In this document: positions 41,452 through 50,800 of the stretch, piece by piece
Layout: the number at the start of each line of letters is the position of its first letter
Position numbering within the stretch: the first letter of the stretch is position 1
DNA from: Burkholderia lata
Lineage (GTDB): Bacteria; Pseudomonadota; Gammaproteobacteria; Burkholderiales; Burkholderiaceae
Reading direction: 5' to 3'
NCBI RefSeq assembly: GCF_000012945.1
Contig: NC_007511.1
Coordinates: 1,426,001-1,490,000, forward strand
Length of the DNA stretch: 64,000 nucleotides
The notes under the pieces: generated by a model
Databases searched by the model: none
What the model saw: only the letters and a program-made list of their open reading frames with translations
Told to the model about the DNA's origin: nothing
Made by a program: the position numbers and the translations under genes

Positions 41452-43070
41452 TGGCCGATACCGATACGCAAAAGGCCGACGTCGTCGTCGTCGGGTCGGG
41501 TGTCGCAGGCGCGATCGTTGCACACCAGCTCGCGATGGCGGGCAAGTCCGTGATCCTGCTGGAAGCCGGCCCGCGCATGCCGCGTTGGGAAATCGTCGAA
41601 CGCTTCCGCAACCAGGTCGACAAGACCGATTTCATGGCGCCGTACCCGTCGAGCGCGTGGGCGCCGCATCCGGAATACGGCCCGCCGAACGACTACCTGA
41701 TCCTGAAGGGCGAGCACAAGTTCAACTCGCAGTACATCCGTGCGGTGGGCGGCACGACGTGGCACTGGGCCGCATCGGCATGGCGCTTCATCCCGAACGA
41801 CTTCAAGATGAAGACGGTGTACGGCGTCGGCCGCGACTGGCCGATCCAGTACGACGACATCGAGCATTACTACCAGCGCGCCGAAGAGGAACTCGGTGTG
41901 TGGGGCCCCGGCCCCGAGGAAGACCTGTACTCGCCGCGCAAGGAGCCGTACCCGATGCCGCCGCTGCCGTTGTCGTTCAACGAGCAGACGATCAAGAGCG
42001 CGCTCAACGGCTATGACCCGAAGTTCCACGTGGTGACCGAACCGGTCGCGCGCAACAGCCGCCCGTACGACGGCCGGCCGACTTGTTGCGGGAACAACAA
42101 CTGCATGCCGATCTGCCCGATCGGCGCGATGTACAACGGCATCGTGCACGTCGAGAAGGCCGAGCAGGCGGGCGCGAAGCTGATCGACAGCGCGGTCGTC
42201 TACAAGCTCGAGACCGGGCCGGACAAGCGCATCACCGCCGCGGTCTACAAGGACAAGACGGGCGCCGACCACCGCGTCGAAGGCAAGTACTTCGTGATCG
42301 CCGCGAACGGCATCGAGACGCCGAAGATCCTGCTGATGTCCGCGAACCGCGATTTCCCGAACGGTGTCGCGAACAGCTCGGACATGGTCGGCCGCAACCT
42401 GATGGACCACCCGGGCACCGGCGTGTCGTTCTACGCGAACGAGAAGCTGTGGCCGGGCCGCGGCCCGCAGGAGATGACGTCGCTGATCGGTTTCCGCGAC
42501 GGCCCGTTCCGCGCGAACGAAGCCGCGAAGAAGATCCACCTGTCGAACATGTCGCGCATCAACCAGGAAACGCAGAAGATCTTCAAGGGCGGCAAGCTGA
42601 TGAAGCCCGAGGAGCTCGACGCGCAGATCCGCGACCGTTCCGCGCGCTTCGTGCAGTTCGACTGCTTCCACGAAATCCTGCCGCAACCCGAGAACCGCAT
42701 CGTGCCGAGCAAGACGGCCACCGACGCGGTCGGCATCCCGCGCCCCGAGATCACGTATGCGATCGACGATTACGTGAAGCGCGGCGCCGTGCACACGCGC
42801 GAGGTCTACGCGACGGCCGCGAAGGTGCTGGGCGGCACCGAAGTCGTCTTCAACGACGAGTTCGCGCCGAACAACCACATCACGGGCGCGACGATCATGG
42901 GCGCGGATGCACGCGACTCGGTCGTCGACAAGGACTGCCGCGCGTTCGACCATCCGAACCTGTTCATCTCGAGCAGCTCGACGATGCCGACCGTCGGTAC
43001 GGTGAACGTGACGCTGACGATCGCGGCGCTTGCGCTGCGGATGTCGGACACGCTGAAGAAGGAAGTCTGA
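41451..43070 (+). CDS. FAD-dependent glucose dehydrogenase, catalytic alpha subunit
   Basis: A 539-residue GMC oxidoreductase that oxidises glucose at C1 to gluconolactone in the periplasm and passes electrons on. The FAD-binding Rossmann motif is VVVGSGVAGAIVAHQLAMAG near residue 10. Cys212, Cys213 and Cys218 (CCGNNNC) fit the 3Fe-4S ligands reported for the B. cepacia enzyme. The C-terminal catalytic region has FAPNNHITGATIMG and the FAD-binding ending STMPTVGTVNVTLTIAALALR. Family knowledge gives electron flow FAD to iron-sulfur to the cytochrome beta subunit. It lies between the gamma and beta genes. Confidence 0.96.
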   Translation: MADTDTQKADVVVVGSGVAGAIVAHQLAMAGKSVILLEAGPRMPRWEIVERFRNQVDKTDFMAPYPSSAWAPHPEYGPPNDYLILKGEHKFNSQYIRAVGGTTWHWAASAWRFIPNDFKMKTVYGVGRDWPIQYDDIEHYYQRAEEELGVWGPGPEEDLYSPRKEPYPMPPLPLSFNEQTIKSALNGYDPKFHVVTEPVARNSRPYDGRPTCCGNNNCMPICPIGAMYNGIVHVEKAEQAGAKLIDSAVVYKLETGPDKRITAAVYKDKTGADHRVEGKYFVIAANGIETPKILLMSANRDFPNGVANSSDMVGRNLMDHPGTGVSFYANEKLWPGRGPQEMTSLIGFRDGPFRANEAAKKIHLSNMSRINQETQKIFKGGKLMKPEELDAQIRDRSARFVQFDCFHEILPQPENRIVPSKTATDAVGIPRPEITYAIDDYVKRGAVHTREVYATAAKVLGGTEVVFNDEFAPNNHITGATIMGADARDSVVDKDCRAFDHPNLFISSSSTMPTVGTVNVTLTIAALALRMSDTLKKEV

Positions 43071-43072
43071 CC

Positions 43073-44350
43073 GTGCGGAAATCTACTCTCACCTTCCTCC
43101 TCGCCGGCTGCCTTGCGCTGCCGGGTCTCGTACGCGCGGCCGATGCGGCCGATCCGGCGCTGGTCAAGCGCGGCGAATATCTCGCGGTCGCGGGCGACTG
43201 CATGGCGTGCCACACCGCGAAGGGCGGCAAGCCGTTCGCGGGCGGTCTCGGCATGCCGATCCCGATGCTCGGCAAGATCTACACGAGCAACATCACGCCC
43301 GATCCCGAGACGGGCATCGGCAACTGGTCGGCCGAGGACTTCGAGCGCGCGGTGCGCCACGGGGTGTCGAAGAACGGCGACAACCTGTATCCGGCGATGC
43401 CGTACGTGTCGTACGCGAAGATCAACGACGACGACGTGCAGGCGCTGTACGCGTACTTCATGCACGGCGTCGAGCCGGTCAAGCAGGCGCCGCCGAAGAA
43501 CGAGATCCCCGCGCTGCTGAGCATGCGCTGGCCGCTGAAAATCTGGAACTGGCTGTTCCTGAAGGACGGCGCATACGAGCCGAAGCCGGCGCAGAGCGCC
43601 GAGTGGAACCGCGGCGCGTATCTCGTCCAGGGTCTCGCTCACTGCAGCACGTGCCACACGCCGCGTGGCATCGCGATGCAGGAGAAGTCGCTCGACGAGA
43701 CGGGCGGCGGCTTCCTGTCGGGTTCGGTGCTCGCGGGCTGGGACGGCTACAACATCACGTCCGACGCCAACGCGGGGATCGGCGGCTGGACGCAGCAGCA
43801 GCTCGTCCAGTACCTGCGCACCGGCAGCGTGCCCGGTCTCGCGCAGGCGGCCGGCCCGATGGCCGAGGCGGTCGAGCACAGCTTCTCGAAGATGACGGAA
43901 GCCGACATCGGTGCGATCTCGACGTACATTCGCACGGTGCCGGCCGTCGCCAGCGGCGATGCGAAGCAGTCGCGCTCGTCGTGGGGCAAGCCGGCCGAAG
44001 ATGGCCTGACGCTGCGCGGCGTCGCGCTCGCGTCGTCGGGCATCGATCCGGCACGGCTCTATCTCGGCAACTGCGCGACCTGCCACCAGATGCAGGGCAA
44101 GGGCACGCCGGACGGCTATTACCCGCCGCTGTTCCACAACTCGACGGTCGGCGCGCCGAATCCGACCAACCTCGTGCAGGTGATCCTGAACGGCGTGGAA
44201 CGCAAGGCCGGCAGCGAGGACGTCGGGATGCCGGCGTTCCGCCACGAGTTGTCGGATGCGCAGATCGCCGCGCTGACGAACTACCTGACCGGGCAGTTCG
44301 GCAATCCGGCCGCGAAGGTGACCGAGCAGGACGTCGCGAAGCTGCGTTGA
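43073..44350 (+). CDS. FAD-dependent glucose dehydrogenase, cytochrome c beta subunit
   Basis: A 425-residue triheme cytochrome c with a signal peptide (MRKSTLTFLLAGCLALPGLVRA in part) and three heme-binding sites: CMACH, CSTCH and CATCH. It takes electrons from the alpha subunit and delivers them to membrane quinone. The start is a GTG at 43073, two bases after the alpha stop; the frame is open upstream within the alpha gene, but only this start gives a signal peptide. Its length equals that remembered for the B. cepacia beta chain. Similar to gluconate and alcohol dehydrogenase cytochrome subunits. Confidence 0.94.
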   Translation: MRKSTLTFLLAGCLALPGLVRAADAADPALVKRGEYLAVAGDCMACHTAKGGKPFAGGLGMPIPMLGKIYTSNITPDPETGIGNWSAEDFERAVRHGVSKNGDNLYPAMPYVSYAKINDDDVQALYAYFMHGVEPVKQAPPKNEIPALLSMRWPLKIWNWLFLKDGAYEPKPAQSAEWNRGAYLVQGLAHCSTCHTPRGIAMQEKSLDETGGGFLSGSVLAGWDGYNITSDANAGIGGWTQQQLVQYLRTGSVPGLAQAAGPMAEAVEHSFSKMTEADIGAISTYIRTVPAVASGDAKQSRSSWGKPAEDGLTLRGVALASSGIDPARLYLGNCATCHQMQGKGTPDGYYPPLFHNSTVGAPNPTNLVQVILNGVERKAGSEDVGMPAFRHELSDAQIAALTNYLTGQFGNPAAKVTEQDVAKLR

Positions 44351-44401
44351 TGCGGCGCGTGACGAAGCAGGGCGATAACTGACAAGAGGAGGAGCACAGC
44401 A

Positions 44402-44464
44402 CATCGGGTTGTTGCCCGATGCCGGTTGTTGCAGAGCGGGGCGGGCGGCGCAGGCGGCCGCCCG
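44402..44464. terminator. Two hairpins after the glucose dehydrogenase operon
   Basis: CATCGGG / CCCGATG (44402-44408, 44415-44421) and CGGGCGGC / GCCGCCCG (44442-44449, 44457-44464). Neither has a T-tract; they probably mark the operon end or an attenuation point before the DoxX gene. Confidence 0.45.
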
Positions 44465-44535
44465 TCCTGGTTCATTCGCAATCCGGTGCGCCGGGGCTGT
44501 TCCAGCGACGCGCATCGTTTTCGTTGATCGACACC

Positions 44536-44955
44536 ATGACACCGAATCAACCGTTTCTCGCGTCCCAGCGCGATGTGCTGCTGCTGCTTGCCCGGATCCT
44601 GCTCGTGATCCTGTTCATCATGTTCGGCTGGAAGAAGATCGTCGACTTCCCCGGGACCATCGCGTTCATGGGTTCCGAAGGCGCGCCCGCGCCGATCATT
44701 TCCGCCGCGATTTCCATCGTGATGGAGCTGTTCGTCGGGATCGCGATCCTGGTCGGCTTCCAGACGCGGGCGCTTGCACTGCTGCTGGCGCTCTATACGA
44801 TCGGCACCGGCATCATCGGCCACCACTACTGGACGATGACGGGCGGCGAGCAGAGCAACAACATGATTCATTTCTACAAGAACATCGCGATCGCCGGCGG
44901 TCTGCTCGCGCTTTGCGCGGCGGGCCCCGGACGTTATTCGATCGATCGCGGATAA
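44536..44955 (+). CDS. DoxX-family membrane protein
   Basis: A 139-residue protein with four hydrophobic helices. The DoxX hallmarks are visible: LLLLARILLVILFIMFGWKK at the start, a central MELFVGIAILVGFQTRA and GHHYWTM. Family members are implicated in redox and thiol stress or act as subunits of quinol oxidases, without a uniform function. It lies 185 bp after the glucose dehydrogenase operon in the same direction and may be read through, but two hairpins intervene. The start at 44536 is chosen because upstream in-frame sequence is hydrophilic and arginine-rich. Confidence 0.88.
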   Translation: MTPNQPFLASQRDVLLLLARILLVILFIMFGWKKIVDFPGTIAFMGSEGAPAPIISAAISIVMELFVGIAILVGFQTRALALLLALYTIGTGIIGHHYWTMTGGEQSNNMIHFYKNIAIAGGLLALCAAGPGRYSIDRG

Positions 44956-45018
44956 ACAGACCCGGGGCGCGCGCATGGGGCACGCGCTGGAAGGTCGAGA
45001 CTCCGAGGGGGCATCATT

Positions 45019-46125
45019 TTGCGACTCAAACATTTCGCATGGCTGATCGCGGCTGCCACACCGGCGGCCGCTTTTGCACAGACGAGCGTGACGCTGTACG
45101 GCCGCGTCGACGGCGGCATCGAATACCTGAACCACATCGCGAAGCCGAACGGCGGCAGCGGGACCCGCTGGAGCGCCGAAAGCGGCGACTGGGGCACCAG
45201 CATGTTCGGGTTGAAGGGCATCGAGGATCTCGGCGGCGGGCTGTCGACGGTCTTCAACCTGGAAACCGCATTCCAGGTGATGAACGGCCAGACGGGCGGC
45301 GGCCGCATGTGGTCGCGGCGTGCGTACGTCGGGCTGAAGAGCAACACGTGGGGCCAGCTGCAGGCCGGCCGCAACCTGTTCATCGACAGCGACGGTGTGT
45401 GGGAATTCGACCCGTTCGTGCAGCAGGCGTTTTCGTCGGCATCGCTCGTGCGCGGCCGCAACTGGCAGCAGACCAGCAACAACATCGAGTATCACAGCCC
45501 GGTGATCGGCGGCTTCGACGTGCAGGCGCAATACGCGTTCGGCAATCAATCACGCGGCTTCAACTACGGCGCGGCCGACGACTTCGGCCGCTCGGACGGG
45601 ATCATGATCTCGTATCACTCGCCGTTGCTCGACGTGCGCGGCATCTACGACGAACTGCGCGACAACAACGGCAAGTTCAGCAACATCTTCACCGCGTCGC
45701 GCGAGTACTTCGTCGGTGCGAACGTGAAGGTGTCGAAGTTCAAGATCCAGGGCGCGTATACGCACTACCAGGCGCCGGACAGCCCGGCCGGCGTGGCCGA
45801 TCGCGCCGATCACTACTGGCTCGGCGCGACCTATTCGGCGACGCCGCAATGGGCCGTGACGGGCGGCGGTTATTACGTGAAGGTGGGCGACGGCGGCGGC
45901 GACGCGTCGCACGATCCGTCGGGCCACGCGATGATGTACGTGCTCGGCACCACGTACAACCTGTCGAAGCGCACGTTCCTGTACGGCACGGTCGCATATG
46001 TGCGCAACGGCGGCAACTCGAACTTCTCGCTGCTCGCGACGCCGCGCGACGCGACGTCGGGGACGAGCCCGATGACGGGCGAGTCGCAGACGGGTGCGTA
46101 TGTGGGGATGATGCATACGTTCTGA
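45019..46125 (+). CDS. Gram-negative general porin (OmpC/OpcP-like)
   Basis: A 368-residue outer-membrane porin. A signal peptide (LIAAATPAAAFA, cleaved before QTSVTLYG) precedes the Burkholderia porin opening SVTLYGRVDGGIEYL. GLKGIEDLGGGLSTVFNLE and SRRAYVGLKSNTWGQLQAGR follow, and the final strand ends in aromatic F (VGMMHTF). It forms a trimeric 16-stranded diffusion pore. The start is a TTG at 45019 with GAGGGG eight bases upstream; no better ATG is available before the signal peptide. It ends on a strong terminator. Confidence 0.94.
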   Translation: MRLKHFAWLIAAATPAAAFAQTSVTLYGRVDGGIEYLNHIAKPNGGSGTRWSAESGDWGTSMFGLKGIEDLGGGLSTVFNLETAFQVMNGQTGGGRMWSRRAYVGLKSNTWGQLQAGRNLFIDSDGVWEFDPFVQQAFSSASLVRGRNWQQTSNNIEYHSPVIGGFDVQAQYAFGNQSRGFNYGAADDFGRSDGIMISYHSPLLDVRGIYDELRDNNGKFSNIFTASREYFVGANVKVSKFKIQGAYTHYQAPDSPAGVADRADHYWLGATYSATPQWAVTGGGYYVKVGDGGGDASHDPSGHAMMYVLGTTYNLSKRTFLYGTVAYVRNGGNSNFSLLATPRDATSGTSPMTGESQTGAYVGMMHTF

Positions 46126-46146
46126 GCGGCGCAACGCCAGACACGC

Positions 46147-46180
46147 AAAAGGCACGGGTCGTCGAACCCGTGCCTTTTTT
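46147..46180. terminator. Bidirectional intrinsic terminator
   Basis: A 13-bp stem (46147-46159 with 46166-46178) and a 6-nt loop, with a T-run on the plus strand and an A-run on the other side. It serves both the porin gene and the convergent MHS transporter gene. Confidence 0.93.
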
Positions 46181-46212
46181 CGTTTGCGGCACGCGGCCGC
46201 ATCGGCCACCGG

Positions 46213-47532
46213 TCAGTCGAGTGCCTTCCCGGCCTTTTCATCCATGCAGCGCACGGCGAGCAGCGTCATCGCGCCACAGCCGATCGCGTACCACGCGGGT
46301 GCGTTCGGATTGCCGGTCGCCGCGATCAGCCACGTGACGAAGAACTGCGCGAAGCCGCCGAAGATCGCGACGCCGATGCTGTACACGAGCGCGCCGCCGG
46401 TGGCGCGCACCGCACGCGGGAACAGTTCGCCGAGCATCGCACCCGTCGCGCCGATGTTGATCGCATGCACGATCGACAGTGCGGCGATGATCGACAGCAG
46501 CGATGCGGCGCCCGGCCAGCGGTTCAGCGCGACGAATGCCGGATAGATCGAGGCCATCAGCACGATACGCGTCCACCAGACGATCCGGTTGCGCCCGTAG
46601 ACGTCGGACAGGTGGCCGCCGATCGGCGTCACGAGCATCAGGATCGCACCGGCGACGCAGCCGGCCGTCATCGACAGCCACGTCGGCAGGTGCAGCACCT
46701 GCACGCCGTAGATCGCCATGTAGAACACGATGATGTAGTGGATCGACGTGCCGCCGATCGTCACGCCGAGGCCCGCGAACACGGCCTTGCCGTGATGGCG
46801 CAGCACGTCGGCGAGCGGCAGCGATGCGACCGGCTCGTCGTGCGCGGCGGCAGGCGCGGCGGCCGGCACTTCCTCGACGGTGCGGCGCAGCCAGTAGCCG
46901 ATCGGCACGAACAGCGTGCCGATGATGAACGGCACGCGCCAGCCCCAGCTTTCCAGCTGCGCGGCATTCAGTGTCGACGTCAGCGCGACGCCGGTCAGCG
47001 CACCGGCGAGCGCGGCGAGGCCCTGGCTCGAGAACTGGAACGAAGCGTAGAAGCCGCGGCGATGCTGCGGCGCCTGTTCGAGCAGCAGCGTCGTCGACGC
47101 GCCCACTTCGCCGCCCGACGCGAACCCCTGCAGCAAGCGCGCGAGCACGAGCAGCAGCGGTGCGGCGAGGCCGATCTGCGCGAAGGTCGGCGCGACCGCG
47201 ATCATCGCGGTGCCGAGCGCCATCAGCAACAGCGTGAGGATCATCGCCTTCTTGCGGCCGGCGCGGTCGGCATACATGCCGATCACGAGCCCGCCGAGCG
47301 GACGCGTGACGAAGCCGACGCCGAAGCTCGCAACCGCGAGCATCAATTGCCCGAACGGAGAATGCACGGGAAAGAACAGCTTGCCGATCAGGACGGCGAA
47401 GAAGCTGTAGACCGTGAAGTCGTAGAACTCGAGCGCGTTGCCGACGGCGGCGGCCGCGATCAGCCGGCGTTTCTTCGCGGCGGCGCGTGCATCGACCGGC
47501 GTGCCGGCGAACGAAAGGGCGGACGTTTCCAT
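46213..47532 (-). CDS. MHS-family (metabolite:H+ symporter) MFS transporter
   Basis: A 439-residue, 12-helix transporter. The MHS hallmarks are AAAVGNALEFYDFTVYSFFA in helix 1, FVTRPLGGLVIGMYADRAGRK and LQGFASGGEVGASTTLLLE. Relatives import citrate, alpha-ketoglutarate, proline/betaine or shikimate with protons. The start at 47532 has a GGGGAG ribosome-binding site. It follows the M20 amidohydrolase by 44 bp on the same strand, so the operon order is amidohydrolase then transporter. Uptake of an N-acylated amino acid for hydrolysis is a reasonable guess. Confidence 0.92.
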   Translation of the reverse strand: METSALSFAGTPVDARAAAKKRRLIAAAAVGNALEFYDFTVYSFFAVLIGKLFFPVHSPFGQLMLAVASFGVGFVTRPLGGLVIGMYADRAGRKKAMILTLLLMALGTAMIAVAPTFAQIGLAAPLLLVLARLLQGFASGGEVGASTTLLLEQAPQHRRGFYASFQFSSQGLAALAGALTGVALTSTLNAAQLESWGWRVPFIIGTLFVPIGYWLRRTVEEVPAAAPAAAHDEPVASLPLADVLRHHGKAVFAGLGVTIGGTSIHYIIVFYMAIYGVQVLHLPTWLSMTAGCVAGAILMLVTPIGGHLSDVYGRNRIVWWTRIVLMASIYPAFVALNRWPGAASLLSIIAALSIVHAINIGATGAMLGELFPRAVRATGGALVYSIGVAIFGGFAQFFVTWLIAATGNPNAPAWYAIGCGAMTLLAVRCMDEKAGKALD

Positions 47533-47576
47533 GTGGGGCTCCCCGGTTGGGCGCGAAACGATGGGATGAAGGGCCG

Positions 47577-48761
47577 TCAGGCCGCGAGCCAGGCTTCGGC
47601 GACGCGAACCCAGTAGCTCGCGCCGATTGCGAGGATGTCGTCGTTGAAGTCGTAGCCGGGGTTGTGCACCATGCAGCCGCCCTTGCTGCCGATCCCGTTG
47701 CCGATGAACGCGTAGCAGCCGGGGCGCGCTTCGAGCATGAACGCGAAATCCTCGCTGCCCATCAGCGGCGCGGCGTCGGTTTCGACGCGTTCGGCGCCGA
47801 GCATCTGGCGCGCGATGCCGGCCGCGAACGCGGTCGGCTCCCCATGATTGACGAGCACCGGGTAGCCGTAGTCGTAGTCGACTTCCGCCGTGACGCCGAA
47901 GCTTTCCGCCTGGCCTTTCACGAGCGCTTCGATGCGGCGCGCGAGCAGCGCGCGCACGTCGGCGTTCAGCGCACGCACCGACAGTTTCATCGTGACGGTT
48001 TCGGGGATGATGTTGAACGTCTCGCCGGCCTGCACGCTGCCGACCGTGATCACGGCCGCATGCTGCGCGTCGACCTCGCGCGCGACGATCGTCTGCAGCG
48101 CGACCATGATGCTGCCCGCGGCCGACATCGGATCGCGCGCGAAATGCGGCATCGCGCCGTGGCCGCCCACACCGCGCAGCGTGATCGTCACGCGATCGGC
48201 GGACGCCATCGCGGCGCCGGTGCGGAAGGCCATGTCGCCGGCCGCGCGGCCCGGCATGTTGTGGATCGCGAAGATCGCGTCGCACGGGAAGCGGTCGAAC
48301 AGGCCGTCGTCCATCATCGCCTTCGCGCCGCCGAAGTTTTCCTCGGCCGGCTGGAAGATCAGGTTCAGCGTGCCGGAGAACTGGCGCGTGGCTGCGAGGT
48401 GGCGCGCTGCGCACAGCAGCATCGCGGTGTGGCCGTCGTGGCCGCATGCATGCATCTTGTTCGCGTGGCGGCTTGCGTACGGCAGGCCCGTGGTTTCCGC
48501 GAGCGGCAGTGCATCCATGTCGGCGCGCAGCCCGACCGTGCGCGTGCCTTGCCCTTCGCGCAGCACGCCGACCACACCCGTCTTGCCGATGCCGCGATGC
48601 ACTTCATAACCCCAGCCGGTGAGCAGCTCGGCGACGAGATCGCTCGTGAGCGTTTCCTCGAATGCGAGCTCGGGGTGAGCGTGGATGCGGCGGCGCACTT
48701 CGACCAGCTCGGGTGCGATCGCGGCGATACCGGGGATGACGGGGTTCACGGCTTGCAGCAT
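47577..48761 (-). CDS. M20-family amidohydrolase (hippurate hydrolase / aminoacylase type)
   Basis: A 394-residue metallopeptidase of the M20D branch. Metal and catalytic motifs include GLRADMDALPL, HACGHDGHTAMLL, PAEENFGGAKAM, the dimerisation-domain GVGGHGAMPH, and MGSEDFAFM near the end. It removes acyl groups from N-acyl amino acids such as hippurate or acetyl-amino acids. The start at 48761 has AGGAG upstream. It is the first gene of an operon with an MHS transporter, and a LysR gene is divergent 182 bp away. The AT-rich stretch 48805-48865 probably contains both promoters. Confidence 0.92.
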   Translation of the reverse strand: MLQAVNPVIPGIAAIAPELVEVRRRIHAHPELAFEETLTSDLVAELLTGWGYEVHRGIGKTGVVGVLREGQGTRTVGLRADMDALPLAETTGLPYASRHANKMHACGHDGHTAMLLCAARHLAATRQFSGTLNLIFQPAEENFGGAKAMMDDGLFDRFPCDAIFAIHNMPGRAAGDMAFRTGAAMASADRVTITLRGVGGHGAMPHFARDPMSAAGSIMVALQTIVAREVDAQHAAVITVGSVQAGETFNIIPETVTMKLSVRALNADVRALLARRIEALVKGQAESFGVTAEVDYDYGYPVLVNHGEPTAFAAGIARQMLGAERVETDAAPLMGSEDFAFMLEARPGCYAFIGNGIGSKGGCMVHNPGYDFNDDILAIGASYWVRVAEAWLAA

Positions 48762-48943
48762 GGTGTCTCCTGTGGGGCAGGTGGGGCGTTTGGCGCACAT
48801 ATGACGAGCAAGCATATAAATTTCTTTTGTGTACCAGAAGCTGATAAATTGCTTTGGTGCTCACCACCGGTTGCCGCTCGGGAATACCCTGAGCCAGCGT
48901 GTGCCGCGCAGCACAGGGTTTCCACGGATCACGCGTCGCCGCC

Positions 48944-49846
48944 ATGAAATACCATCAGCTGAAAGCGTTCGTCACCGTCGCGGAAGAGGGGAGCATTCGC
49001 GCGGCCGCGCGGCGCCTGAACGTGTCGCCTGCGGCGCTGACGAAGGCGGTCAAGGAACTGGAGATCGCGCTCGGCGTGTCGCTCGTCGTGCGCACCGCGC
49101 GCGGCGTGCAGCTCACCGCGTTCGGCCAGCAGTTGCAGGTGCGCGCGCGGCTGATCGTCGCCGAAATGCAGCGCGCCCGCGACGACATCGAGCAGGCGCA
49201 GGGCGCAATGACGGGCTCCGTCGCGGCGGCGATCACGCCGGCCGCCGCGGTGACGATCCTGCCCGATGCGTTTCGCGCATTCCGGCGCCGCTTCCCGGTG
49301 GCGCGCGTCAACCTGATCGAAGGGTTTCCGGGCGTCGCACTGCCGCGCCTGCACGATGGCTCACTCGATTTCGCGGTGGCCGTCGTCGTGCCCGAACTGC
49401 TGGCAGCCGAATTCGATCACGCCGAACTCTATTCGAGCCGGTCGCTGATCGTCGCCCGCAAGGGGCATCCGCTTGCGTCGGCCACGTCGCTCGCCGATCT
49501 CGTCGAGGCCGACTGGTTGATGAACCCGTCGCCGGAAAGCTCGACACAGGTGCTGTTCAATTCGTTCGTCGCCTACGGGCTGCCGGTGCCGGCACGCGTC
49601 GTCGAATGCCCGAGCTTCGGGCTCGCGCACAGCCTGATGACCGGTTGCGACCTGATCGCGTCGATGCCCGAGCAACTGCTGCACGGCGAGTGGGCGCGCG
49701 ACCAGCTCGCGGTGCTGCCGATCCGCGAGCGCTTGCCGGGCGTCTCGGTGCAGGTCATCACGCGTCGCGACAGCCCGCTGACGCCGGCCGCGGCGATGCT
49801 GCTCGACTGCCTGCGCGATTCCGCGCGGCGCAAGGGGCTGGGGTGA
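48944..49846 (+). CDS. LysR-family regulator of the amidohydrolase-transporter operon
   Basis: A 300-residue LysR protein with its helix-turn-helix at about residues 18-37 (SIRAAARRLNVSPAALTKAV) and an effector domain of the CysB/TsaR-like type. It is divergent from the M20/MHS operon. The intergenic AT-rich patch includes AAGCA (48810-48814 region) and TGCTT repeats around ATAAATT boxes, typical of LysR-bound promoters. Start at 48944 (MKYHQLKAF); 15 extra residues from an upstream start would not match the family. Confidence 0.92.
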   Translation: MKYHQLKAFVTVAEEGSIRAAARRLNVSPAALTKAVKELEIALGVSLVVRTARGVQLTAFGQQLQVRARLIVAEMQRARDDIEQAQGAMTGSVAAAITPAAAVTILPDAFRAFRRRFPVARVNLIEGFPGVALPRLHDGSLDFAVAVVVPELLAAEFDHAELYSSRSLIVARKGHPLASATSLADLVEADWLMNPSPESSTQVLFNSFVAYGLPVPARVVECPSFGLAHSLMTGCDLIASMPEQLLHGEWARDQLAVLPIRERLPGVSVQVITRRDSPLTPAAAMLLDCLRDSARRKGLG

Positions 49847-50055
49847 ACCGGTGCCCGCGGTTGGCGACCTTCAATGCATCGTCATCCTGACGATTGCCCG
49901 AGCGGCATTGCCGTCGGTTGACAGGCACGCGGCTTGCGCAGCGGTCGGGCCATTCCGGCGCTTGCCGCGCGAGCCGGTATCATAGCGGCCGGCCCGCCGC
50001 TCCGGCCGGCCTCCAACAACATCGCCATCCGGCATCCAGCAATCAGAGGCATTTC

Positions 50056-50376
50056 ATGACCAGTGCAACCCAATTCGACAACGTATCGGTCGTCAAGCGC
50101 GCGAACGTCTATTTCGACGGCAAGTGCGTGTCGCATACCGTGCTCTTCCCGGACGGCACGCGCAAGACGCTCGGCGTGATCCTGCCGTGCGCGCTCAACT
50201 TCGGCACGGACGCACCCGAATTGATGGAAGTGCAGGCCGGCAAGTGCCGCGTGAAGCTCGACGGCAGCAGCGAATGGCAGACCTACGGCGCCGGCGAATC
50301 GTTCTCGGTGCCGGGCAAGAGCCGCTTCGACATCGAAGTGCTCGAGACGCTCGATTACGTCTGCAGCTACCTGTAA
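50056..50376 (+). CDS. ppnP: Pyrimidine/purine nucleoside phosphorylase
   Basis: A 106-residue single cupin domain of the PpnP (former DUF1255) family, slightly longer than the 94-residue E. coli protein. Hallmarks are [40 protein letters not shown] and [16 protein letters not shown]. The E. coli enzyme phosphorolyses a broad range of nucleosides, such as adenosine, uridine and thymidine, to the free base and ribose 1-phosphate. It is a single gene with an AGAGG ribosome-binding site and is followed by an intrinsic terminator. Confidence 0.95.
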
Positions 50377-50394
50377 CACCACCCGCGCAGCAAA

Positions 50395-50420
50395 AGAAAA
50401 GCCCCGCCGAAGCGGGGCTT
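50395..50420. terminator. Bidirectional terminator between ppnP and a small exported protein
   Basis: AAGCCCCGC (50399-50407), loop CGAA, GCGGGGCTT (50412-50420). The upstream A-rich stretch gives a T-tail on the minus strand (for the gene at 50465); the plus-strand tail is weak. Confidence 0.8.
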
Positions 50421-50464
50421 GTCGCAAGCGGAGGGCGCAAGGCCTTCCGGAGCGCCTGTTCTCT

Positions 50465-50800
50465 TTACAGGCAGGCGTTGATGTCGCCGGCCGACGATGC
50501 ATCGCCGCCGCGGAAACCCACCCAGGTCTTCGCATTGGCGGCGTTGGCCGGGCGCACGATGGCGGCAGCGCCATTCGGCGGCTGCTGGCCCGGCGCATAC
50601 ACGGCCATGGCGAGGCCGTTCGCGAGTTCATACTGCGACGTCACTTGCTGCTGTGACTTGTCGGCCCAGGTCTTGGCGATGCACTGCGCGACCTGGTCGG
50701 CGGGTTTCTGGCTTTGTCCCACGTTTTGCAGGGCAGAATCGGCTGCATGAGCAGAAAATGCCACGGTCAATGCGATGAGCGGTAAGTATTTCGCGTTCAC
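50465..50800 (-). CDS. Small exported protein of unknown function
   Basis: A 111-residue protein with a signal peptide (NAKYLPLIALTVAFSAHA, cleaved near residue 19) and a mature part of about 92 residues with two cysteines (QCIAKTW and NACL) that may form a disulfide. Its start is a GTG at 50800 with GGGAG five bases upstream; the upstream in-frame ATGs would bury the signal peptide. I do not recognise a family. It stands alone between ppnP and a 480-bp intergenic region and ends at a good terminator. Confidence 0.7.
   Translation of the reverse strand: MNAKYLPLIALTVAFSAHAADSALQNVGQSQKPADQVAQCIAKTWADKSQQQVTSQYELANGLAMAVYAPGQQPPNGAAAIVRPANAANAKTWVGFRGGDASSAGDINACL

Noticed and set aside
46213..48447. 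Apparent fusion of an N-terminal extension to the MHS transporter
   Set aside because: The extension is the wrong frame of the M20 amidohydrolase; the transporter has its own start and ribosome-binding site at 47532.
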